From an uncultured Actinomycetes bacterium (GTDB lineage Bacteria; Actinomycetota; Acidimicrobiia; Acidimicrobiales; RAAP-2): DNA of 11,107 nt. This document shows positions 1 to 6,900 of the stretch, in pieces. The notes under the pieces were generated by a model. The model made no database searches. It saw only the letters and a program-made list of their open reading frames with translations, and had not been told where the DNA came from. How positions within the stretch are numbered: the first letter of the stretch is position 1; each line of letters begins with the position of its first letter. Where the stretch lies: NCBI GenBank assembly GCA_903893955.1, contig CAITOG010000322.1:1-11107 (forward strand). Reading direction: 5' to 3'. Made by a program: the position numbers and the translations under genes.

Positions 1-2
1 AG

Positions 3-971
3 ACGAAACCCTGGGAGCGCGACTCCCTCGTCAACGTCTGGTCGACGACCAAGACCATGACCTTCGTCGCCGCCCTGATCCTCGCTGATCGGGGCGAGAT
101 CGACCTTGATGGACCCGTGGCGACCTACTGGCCTGAGTTTGCCGCTGGCGACAAGCAGGGCGTCCTGGTCCGCCATGTCCTCGGCCACACTGCCGGCCTC
201 TCGGGCCTCGACCGGCCCTGCGCCGACGAGGAGATCGCCGACTTCGATGCCGTCTGTGCATCGCTCGCCGCGCAGACTCCCTGGTGGGAGCCGGGATCGG
301 CATCCGGCTACCACGCTCTGACCCAAGGGCACCTGCTCGGCGAGATCGTGCGTCGGGTCACCGGGGCCGCCACCTTCGGTGAGTGGTTTGGAGCTGAGGT
401 CGCGCAACCACTCGGCGCTGACTTCCATGTCGGGTTGCCCGAGAGCGAAGAGCCTCGGGTAGCCCTGGTCATCCCCATGGATGAGGGACAGCCCAATGCT
501 CCAGAGAATTCCATCGCCATGCGAACGTTCCGCTCACCCGCACTCGATTCGTCGGCACCGACGCACCGGTGGTGGCGAGCGGCCCAGATCCCAGCTGCCA
601 ACGGACAGGGCAACGCAGCATCGGTGGCAGATGTCCAGGGCCTCATCACCGGGCGCGGCGAGGTCCACGGGGTGCGCCTGATATCGGAATCGATGGTCGA
701 TCGTGTCTTCGAGGTCCAGGCCGACGGCACCGACCTGGTCCTCGGCCTCCCCATGCGGCTCGGGATGGGGTACGGGCTTGCGAGCTCGCTGCTGCCATTC
801 GGCGATCGAGCCGCATGGTGGGGTGGTTACGGCGGGTCCGTCATCTACACCGATCAAGAGCTTGGCCTGACAGTTGCGTACATGATGAACCTGATGCGAA
901 ACGGCTTGACAGGGGACACCCGTGGCTTCGGTCACGTGTTCGCAGCGATCGAGGCGGCTCGAGCGTCCTGA
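3..971 (+). CDS. Serine hydrolase of the class C beta-lactamase / EstB-like esterase family (5' end outside window)
   Basis: The frame is open from the left edge. The SxxK motif characteristic of the family, S-T-T-K, is at nt 42-53. That is upstream of the first ATG (57), so this ATG cannot be the start and the gene begins outside the window. By comparison with the usual family length of about 380-400 residues, roughly 60-80 N-terminal residues are missing (estimate). The family's second catalytic Tyr is probably the one in SGYHALTQG (Tyr codon 309-311). The WGGYGGS segment (819-839) occupies the place of the third, KTG/HxG-like, motif. Both are recognised by eye. Relatives hydrolyse esters, amides or beta-lactams through an acyl-serine intermediate. 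Most environmental members are esterases or peptidases of unknown substrate, so resistance should not be assumed. Any signal peptide would lie off the window. The fold and family are clear; the substrate is unknown. Confidence 0.92.
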   Translation, partial: TKPWERDSLVNVWSTTKTMTFVAALILADRGEIDLDGPVATYWPEFAAGDKQGVLVRHVLGHTAGLSGLDRPCADEEIADFDAVCASLAAQTPWWEPGSASGYHALTQGHLLGEIVRRVTGAATFGEWFGAEVAQPLGADFHVGLPESEEPRVALVIPMDEGQPNAPENSIAMRTFRSPALDSSAPTHRWWRAAQIPAANGQGNAASVADVQGLITGRGEVHGVRLISESMVDRVFEVQADGTDLVLGLPMRLGMGYGLASSLLPFGDRAAWWGGYGGSVIYTDQELGLTVAYMMNLMRNGLTGDTRGFGHVFAAIEAARAS

Positions 972-1016
972 GCCAGAGAGGCAAGAGTCCAGAATGTTGG
1001 GGTAGCCTGACAGACC

Positions 1017-1046
1017 TAATACTTTTCCAAAGTCTGGAGCCTCCAG
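1017..1046 (+). promoter_or_regulatory. Possible promoter -10 element and 13-bp palindrome upstream of the phosphoesterase gene
   Basis: The 129-nt gap between the hydrolase and the phosphoesterase is locally AT-richer. It contains TAATAC (1017-1022), which resembles a -10 box. I find no convincing -35 box at 16-18 nt: TTGGGG at 997-1002 leaves only 14 nt. Twelve bases downstream is the palindrome CTGGAGCCTCCAG (1034-1046), with 6-bp arms around one central base. That is too tight for an RNA hairpin but suits a dimeric repressor operator. The placement just after a possible -10 box suggests regulation of the gene starting at 1101. This is inference from position and symmetry only. Confidence 0.25.
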
Positions 1047-1100
1047 CCAACCCAGTGCGATTCAGCGACGCCGCTGCCACCGCTCTGGGAGACTGGCAAC

Positions 1101-2150
1101 GTGGGTGGCTTCGACATCATCGGTGACATCCACGGCCACCACGCCAAGCTGGTCGAGCTCCTTCGGCGCCTTGACTACCTGCCAGGCCAGGACGACGGCG
1201 TGTGGCGGAGCACCAACGGACGAACAGCGATCTTCGTCGGCGACCTGATCGACAGAGGGCCCGAGCAGCGTGCTGTCCTCGAGACGGTACGTGGGATGGT
1301 CGACCACGGAGATGCACTCATCGTCATGGGCAACCACGAGTTCAACGCCATCGGGTGGGCCACTGAGGATCCTGGACGGCCTGGTGTCTCGCTTCGGCCG
1401 CACACGGCCAAGAACTTCGATCAGCACGCCGCCTTCCTGGCGCTCAGCGATGCTGAGCGCGCATCGTGGGTTTCGTGGTTCGCCACGTTGCCGCTCTGGA
1501 TCGAGATCGATCGCGACTCGGGCGGCCCGCTCAGGGTGGTCCATGCATGCTGGTGCTCATCGGCCGTTGAGTATCTCCGCCCCCTGCTCGACGCCGAGCA
1601 CCGATTCACGAGCATCGAGCAGATCCGACTCGCGCACGTGCCGTTCCGGGTGGATCGGTCACGAGGTGTCGCGCTCGTCCCCAATCCCTTCTTCGAGGCG
1701 GTCGACACACTGCTCAAGGGCCCCGAGGTCGACGTGCACGACTACGGGGCGAAGGAGTTTCGTGACAAGGCGGGGATCACCCGTGGCTTCGCTCGTTTGC
1801 GGTGGTGGCGGGCGGGCGAGACTTCCTTCGATCAGCTCGCCGAGATCGACCCAGCGGGGCTTGACGGGAACGGTGAGCCCTATGGCGACGTGGTGCAGGT
1901 CGACCTGACGCCGCATGATCGGCGCAAGATCTACGCCGATGACATCCCGGTGGTCTTCGGGCACCACTGGCGCACCTGGAGTCCGACGCTCAAGGTCGAC
2001 TTCACTGACGTCGCTGCCTGTGTCGACTTCAGCGCCGCCAAGGATGGGCCGCTGGTGGCATATCGGTTCGACGGACCGGGCCCGATCGATCCCCGGCACT
2101 ATCTGACAGCCGACGGCCCGGTTGCCCTCCCGTCCTCAGCGGATTCTTAG
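1101..2150 (+). CDS. Calcineurin-like metallophosphoesterase (349 aa)
   Basis: This is a complete cytoplasmic phosphoesterase of the PPP/ApaH-like superfamily with a two-metal active site. The visible motifs are GDIHGH at residues 8-13 (D9, H11), GDLIDRG at 47-53 (D48, D51, R52), GNHE at 77-80, VVHA with H148, and FGHHW at 286-290. All the expected metal ligands and the catalytic His of GNHE are present. The segment MGNHEFNAIGW and the LRPHTAKNFDQHAAF stretch are typical of a bacterial subfamily of about 340 residues rather than of the shorter PrpA/PrpB phosphatases. Substrates in this superfamily include phosphoproteins, dinucleoside tetraphosphates and nucleotides; the sequence does not decide among them. 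The GTG start is chosen because the beta-strand leading into GDIHGH starts directly there and GGGAG (1087-1091) lies 9 nt upstream. It follows the hydrolase gene by 129 nt and precedes the membrane protein by 55 nt on the same strand. There is no signal peptide or membrane segment. Confidence 0.93.
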   Translation: MGGFDIIGDIHGHHAKLVELLRRLDYLPGQDDGVWRSTNGRTAIFVGDLIDRGPEQRAVLETVRGMVDHGDALIVMGNHEFNAIGWATEDPGRPGVSLRPHTAKNFDQHAAFLALSDAERASWVSWFATLPLWIEIDRDSGGPLRVVHACWCSSAVEYLRPLLDAEHRFTSIEQIRLAHVPFRVDRSRGVALVPNPFFEAVDTLLKGPEVDVHDYGAKEFRDKAGITRGFARLRWWRAGETSFDQLAEIDPAGLDGNGEPYGDVVQVDLTPHDRRKIYADDIPVVFGHHWRTWSPTLKVDFTDVAACVDFSAAKDGPLVAYRFDGPGPIDPRHYLTADGPVALPSSADS

Positions 2151-2205
2151 GAAAAGTTCACCTTCCTCTCCCGCCGCCCTTCGACTCGGGTCGTAGACAA
2201 CCCTC

Positions 2206-3945
2206 ATGACAATCGATGCACTGCTCCCACCTCCGCCGATCGACGCGACACCAGCACCACCTGAGGGACCTCGCCGGTACCTTCGTCTGACCCTCGAGGC
2301 ATGGCTCGCCATCGGTGCCTTCGCGATTCTGTGCATCGTGGTCTTGGCCACCACGCCGTCGATGCTCGAACCAGATGACTATGCGTACCGAGCCTCAATC
2401 ATCGCTCTGAGCCACGGGCACATCTGGCTCTCGGCGTCCCAATATGCGTCGCTGGCACATCAGCTCGTCCTCTCTGACGGCGGCCACTCCTCGGGGATCG
2501 TCCAGTGGGTGCATCGTGCGAATGGGACATGGATCAGCGAGAAGAACCCTGGCTACCCATTCTTCGCCGTGCCCTTCTTCGAGGTGGGCCTGCTCCGTGT
2601 CGCCCCCCTGTTCTACGGCGGCCTGGCCTCGATCGCCCTCTACATCGGTGGGCGTCGCTGGTTGGGACGGTGGGGTGGCACCGCTGCGGTGGCGATGTTC
2701 GTCTCCTCAGGGGCAGCGATGATCTTCGCCTGGCGCTCGACGATGCCGACCTTCACCGACGCGTCCATGGTCGCTGCGGGGTGTGGTCTGCTCATCTGGG
2801 CACTGCTCAACGACGAGGCGACGGAGACCCGGCGAACCGTGGTCGGCCTGCTGGCATTCCTCGCCTTCGATGCGGCGGTGTTCATCCGCTACACCAACCT
2901 GGTGGCGCTCGGTGTCGCGGTGGCGGTCACCGTCCTCGTGTGGATCTTCGCTCGTCGGACGATGCCGACCAAGCGGGCCGCCATCCTGCTCGGGAGCCAA
3001 GCCCTCTTTGCCGTGCTGATCGCTTCGCTCAATGCCTGGCTCTATGGCGGCGCGACGTCGACGGGGTACTCGACCGGCGAGATCACCTTCAGCCTTGGCG
3101 CCTTCAGCGGCAACCTCCATGTGATGCCCAAGCCTCTGATCGAGGCCATGCCCGTGATCGCTCTGGCGCTCATCGCTGTGATCTGGATCGTGGCAAGTTT
3201 CGTCCGAGGGCGCGTCACTCGATCCCCTCGTGCGGGCGCAGGGCGAGACCTGGCCGTGGCAGCTGGGCTGACCGCCGTTTGGCTCGGAGTCTTCGGCCTC
3301 TACTTCTTCTACAACTGGACGGCCCAGATGGGCGGCGGCGGTGGCGCCATGGGCGGCGGCCACCTGCCCTCGGGCTTGCACCTGCCCTCTGGCGGCCACC
3401 TGCCTTCCGGTGTCCACTTGCCAACCGGAAGCCATGGCTTCGGCGGCAAGGGCGGCATCGGTGGCGGCGGCGGTGACATTGTCCACATTGTTCGCTTCTA
3501 CGTTCCAGCGATCGGGCCGATGGCATTGCTCGCGGCATGGCTGCTGACCCGCATCAAGATCAAGGCGATCTCGATCGCCATCGTGGTGGCCGTCTTCGCA
3601 CTTGGCTTCTGGGGCTTCTCGACGATGTCCTCCTCAGGGGGTCTTGGTGGTGGCTTTGGTGGTGGCTTCGGGCCGGGCGGAAACGCGCAGACCGGATCGG
3701 CTTCGTCAAAATGCCACCTCCCCGCCGGCATGTCTCTTCCTTCTGGGGTCCCGAGCGGTGGATTCCCGAGCGGTGGCGCACCTCCGAGCGGCTCGAGCGG
3801 GGGCTTCGGGCCACCGAACGGGGCCAAGAACTCGCAGGGTTTCATTCCTCCGAGCGGTGGATTCCCTGGAGGAGCCGGACGGTGTACGCCAGCGAATTCG
3901 AAGGCAAAGGCGACCTCGACCACGACTACCACCACCCTCGGCTGA
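2206..3945 (+). CDS. Polytopic membrane protein, GT-C glycosyltransferase-like, with HLPSG repeats (579 aa)
   Basis: I do not recognise a named family, but the architecture fits a GT-C (PMT/ArnT-like) sugar transferase using a polyprenol-phosphate donor. A Pro-rich cytosolic start with R23-R24 precedes TM1 (about 33-50). The acidic motif EPDDYAY (55-61) follows at once, where GT-C enzymes carry their catalytic acid, and EKNPGYPFF (112-120) comes next. I count about 11 membrane segments, the last two near 433-448 and 454-472, separated by the basic RIKIK. The segment RFYVPAIGP (430-438) resembles the RYxLPxxP motif of this superfamily. Just before it lies a Gly-rich insert (376-424) with H-L-P-S-G repeats. 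After the last helix is a tail of about 107 residues rich in Gly, Pro and Ser, with C503, C560 and a Ser/Thr run (570-577). The positive-inside rule puts both low-complexity parts outside. The ATG at 2206 is required to keep TM1, but it lacks a good Shine-Dalgarno. The gene is certain; the glycosyltransferase role is moderately supported. Confidence 0.8.
   Translation: MTIDALLPPPPIDATPAPPEGPRRYLRLTLEAWLAIGAFAILCIVVLATTPSMLEPDDYAYRASIIALSHGHIWLSASQYASLAHQLVLSDGGHSSGIVQWVHRANGTWISEKNPGYPFFAVPFFEVGLLRVAPLFYGGLASIALYIGGRRWLGRWGGTAAVAMFVSSGAAMIFAWRSTMPTFTDASMVAAGCGLLIWALLNDEATETRRTVVGLLAFLAFDAAVFIRYTNLVALGVAVAVTVLVWIFARRTMPTKRAAILLGSQALFAVLIASLNAWLYGGATSTGYSTGEITFSLGAFSGNLHVMPKPLIEAMPVIALALIAVIWIVASFVRGRVTRSPRAGAGRDLAVAAGLTAVWLGVFGLYFFYNWTAQMGGGGGAMGGGHLPSGLHLPSGGHLPSGVHLPTGSHGFGGKGGIGGGGGDIVHIVRFYVPAIGPMALLAAWLLTRIKIKAISIAIVVAVFALGFWGFSTMSSSGGLGGGFGGGFGPGGNAQTGSASSKCHLPAGMSLPSGVPSGGFPSGGAPPSGSSGGFGPPNGAKNSQGFIPPSGGFPGGAGRCTPANSKAKATSTTTTTTLG
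3361..3432 (+). repeat. Four tandem 18-bp in-frame repeats encoding H-L-P-S-G-x
   Basis: Four consecutive 18-nt units start at 3361, 3379, 3397 and 3415. They encode HLPSGL, HLPSGG, HLPSGV and HLPTGS, followed by another His. This places His at residues 386, 392, 398, 404 and 410, exactly six apart. The Pro codons are CCC, CCC, CCT, CCA, the Gly codons GGC, GGC, GGT, GGA, and the Ser/Thr codons TCG, TCT, TCC, ACC. The units therefore differ mostly at silent positions while the peptide is kept, which suggests old duplications held by selection on the protein. The repeat sits in a Gly-rich loop predicted to be outside the cytoplasm. Confidence 0.9.
3712..3866 (+). repeat. Low-complexity repeat region in the C-terminal tail, with a 17-bp perfect direct repeat
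   Basis: The tail begins with C-HLPAGM-SLPSGV (residues 503-515), two further copies of the hexapeptide seen at 3361-3432. It then passes into shorter units PSGGF, PSGGA and PPSGS. The 17-bp sequence CCGAGCGGTGGATTCCC occurs identically at 3751-3767 and 3850-3866, in the same reading frame, and encodes P-S-G-G-F-P both times. Unlike the older 18-bp repeats, these copies have no silent differences, so this duplication or conversion looks more recent. The variation is in-frame and would not break the gene. Confidence 0.8.
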
Positions 3946-3970
3946 GTTCAGCCCGGCAGAGGGACTCAGC
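3941..3970. terminator. Possible bidirectional terminator hairpin spanning both convergent stop codons
   Basis: GCTGAGT (3941-3947) pairs perfectly with ACTCAGC (3964-3970). In the plus-strand RNA the stem extends by a U-G and a C-G pair (3948/3963 and 3949/3962), leaving a 12-nt loop. The left arm contains the TGA stop of the plus-strand membrane protein (3943-3945). The right arm contains the stop of the minus-strand subtilase (3966-3968). There is no T-tract on either side, so it is not a textbook intrinsic terminator. Its position between two convergent genes only 20 nt apart makes a shared terminator or RNA 3'-end protector plausible. Confidence 0.4.
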
Positions 3971-6900
3971 AGGTCGCTCGAGGCAACTTGGTGGCGAGGT
4001 TGGAGGTGTTGGCGAGGTCGTGGTGGACCTGTGGCCAGGAACCGTTCGCCTGGCAGCCCTTTGACCCCGTCGACCAGGCCCACAACTGTCCCTGGCGCGT
4101 TCCGACCATGACGACGCCCTTCCCGAGACCTGTGAGCTGGCCCTCCGCGGCGCCGGCGACGACCCACCCGCCAGTGAACTTGGGCCACCCCTCTGGGACA
4201 GCGCCGGCCTTGCCATAGGCGCGCAGGTCGCCGAGGCCGCTGCCCTGGATCACGTAGCCACCTGCTGCGGGGCCCGCGACGTTTGCGACTATCGGTGACG
4301 TGAGGAACTGCAGGTCATTCATCAGGCCAGGGAATCCCGATGCCACCTTCCCAGAGCGCGCGTTCCATGCTGTGATGCCGTTGGACGATGGTGTTTGCAA
4401 CCCGGGATAGCCCTGGTCGAGGAGGCGACCCAAGGTGGCCGTAGCGGCGACAATCGACGGTTTGGCAGACGGCGACCCGACCGGTGCCACGGCGGTTGCA
4501 CCGAGTGCTGGGATGACCAGGTTCGCCAGCCCCGGCGTGTTCGGCGTCTGCGAGAGCACCTTGTCGAGGCCACCTGCGCTGCCAAGCGCCGAGGTGCCGT
4601 CCGGCTGGAGCTCATAGATCGGTCCTGCGGTCGAGCTGGTGATCACGGTCAGGCGCTTCGATGTTCCGAGCCTTGCAAGGGTTGGGCTTGCAGTGGCACC
4701 GTCGCCGATGGTGGGAAGCAGGCCTGGTTCGAGGTCTCCGACCTTTGCTGGCCACCCTGGAAGGTAGGCGCCCGAGGTCGGGACCACTCCTTGCTGGGTG
4801 CCGGCGCCCGACCCCGATGGATCGAGCGCATAGACCCGTGCGTTCGCCGTGTTCTTGAGATAGCCCGCTGCGCTCAGGATGGTGGAGAGCAGCGGATCAA
4901 GGCTCGCATTGAGCGGCTCGGCGTACTCCTCGTCAGAGGCCACGATGACGTCGGGGCTCCCGGAGCCACTGAGGGCGCCGATCGCAGGGGTGTCGAGCAG
5001 CTCGGTGCCCTGGTCCGGGTTTGCGCCTGCGGCAAAGGTCACATGGTTGGTGGTTGGATCGACGGCAGACACCTTGGAGGGATCGATGACCAGGACCGGC
5101 CAGCCTGCGACGGCGGTGCCGCCAGGGGAGAACGCGTAGACGTGTCGATCCATGCCGGATGCGATCACGTCGAGCTGACCGCTTCCCGTCAGATCAGCGA
5201 GCGACGGCGCGCCGAGGAAACCTGGGAGGAGGCGGTTGAAGCGATCACGAGCAGCAGGCGCTGAGTAGCTGGCATTCGAGCTGACAGGCCACCCAGGCAG
5301 GAGTTGTCCCGTTGCGTCCCATGCGTAGATCTTCCCTGTGTAGTCGGTTGCCACCACATCGGTGGCGGGTCCAATGCTGCTCGAAAGGTTCCCGACGGCG
5401 ATGCCGCCGATGATCTCTCCGTGTGGTGTCGTGATTGCTCCGCTCTCGAACGCAGGCTCGCTCGAGTGGACGGGCAGCGGGTCGGTGTGCACCGGCCAGC
5501 CAGGCAGCTCCGCGCCGGTCGAGGTGAACGCATTGATGGTGCCATCCGCCTCAGGGACGATGGCGACCTTGGTCGGGCCGCTGGCAGTCGCCAGTTTCGC
5601 GATCCTCACTGGGGCATCGAGACTGCTCGGCAGTGACATGGTCAGCGCCGGGACCGAAGTGGCGTCGTGGTGCATCGACACCGTGGAGCGCGACATCCCG
5701 ATCTGACCGCTCTGGTCTCGCACGACGAGTCGCAACGTATAGGAGAACTTGTCCTGTGCAGGATTACCTGCGTTGTCGGTCGGCGCTCCAGAGAGCGCTG
5801 CCGTGCCGCCGGGGAAGAGCGATGCGATGTCGGCGAGGTTGACCGTGGCGAGGGTGCCTGAGAAGGGCTGTGTCTGGTTGTCTGCGGCTGCGATCTGTCG
5901 CCAGGCGCCTTCCGCCGGAGCGGTGCCCGGTGCTACCTCGAGCTGCCAGGAATACGAGGGAGACCGAACAGCGGCGACGGACCCGGTGATCTGGAGAGTT
6001 CCCGTCGTGTCGGTGACCGTGCCGAGAGTGGGTGAGGTGAGCGCCGCCTCTGGCGGGATTTGCCCGGCGGCGATTCGCTGGACGATCCGTGCTGCATCGA
6101 TGCGGCCGTAGCCCGAGTAGATGTCGTAGCCGGGCTTCGTCGGCGCCCGCTTCGACGTGACGCCAAGCAGGGCGAAGTCGCTCGGCGAGCTGAGCGCGAA
6201 GTTGTTCCGTTTCGCTGGCGGGGATGCGGCGGGTGCTGCGGTCGAGAAGTCGATGTCATCGGCCGACATCGTCACAAGCTGGAGGATCTCGTTCGAGCTA
6301 AGCGAGACTGGCTGGCCGGTCGCCGAGGTTAGGCCTGGATAGGGGGTGATGGCGTGATCGGCCATTGCTTGGGATGCTGTGGTCTCCGCGAGGCCGACGA
6401 TGCCCGCGGTCTTTCCGGTCGCCTCCGACGAGCAGCTGCTGGATTCGACGGTGACCGAGAGCTGCGGTCCGTAGTTGGTGCAGCCGTTGATGAGCAGCGA
6501 GCTGTTGGGACCGATGCCGTTCTTGGCCCTGGTCGTCGAGTTGACATCGATGACCTCGTTCGAGATGGACGACGGGAGGTTGGCGTGCTCAGACTCCTCG
6601 TCCGCAGAAGAGGCGACAACTGGGACGCCGTGGTCTGTGGCGTATTGGATTGCCTGAGTGGCCTGCTCAGTCGTGTCCATCGCTCCCAGCGCCTCAGAAA
6701 CGATGCTCGCCCCGGCGTCCACGCTGAACGCGACTCCCTGTGCGAAGGCGTTGGCCGAGGCGATGAAGCTGGTGCCGACACGAACCGGGATGATCATGCA
6801 GCTCGGGCAGGCGCCAACCCCTCCCCCTGAGGCGTCGGCTGCACCAGCCATGTCGCCGGCTTCGCCGGTGCCGTGGCCGTAGGTGACGTCATCGATCGGG

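Noticed and set aside
57..971. ATG at 57 as the start of the beta-lactamase-like gene
   Set aside because: The catalytic S-T-T-K motif is encoded just before it (42-53) in the same frame, so the gene must start outside the window.
3415..3429. LPxTG-type sortase signal in HLPTG
   Set aside because: The sequence is L-P-T-G without the extra residue, lies inside the protein between membrane helices, and lacks the C-terminal hydrophobic and basic tail.
3361..3432. CRISPR-like or intergenic satellite repeat
   Set aside because: The 18-bp units are contiguous with no spacers, in frame, and vary at silent positions, so they are protein-coding repeats.
2505..3486. Long open frames in other frames and on the opposite strand over the 579-aa membrane protein
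   Set aside because: They have atypical Arg/His-rich composition and no motifs, while the frame at 2206-3945 shows membrane helices and GT-C-like motifs.
4395..5264. Long plus-strand open frame opposite the subtilase
   Set aside because: Its composition is charged and Arg/Gly-rich with no recognisable motif. It mirrors codon bias of the real gene on the other strand, as is common in high-GC DNA.
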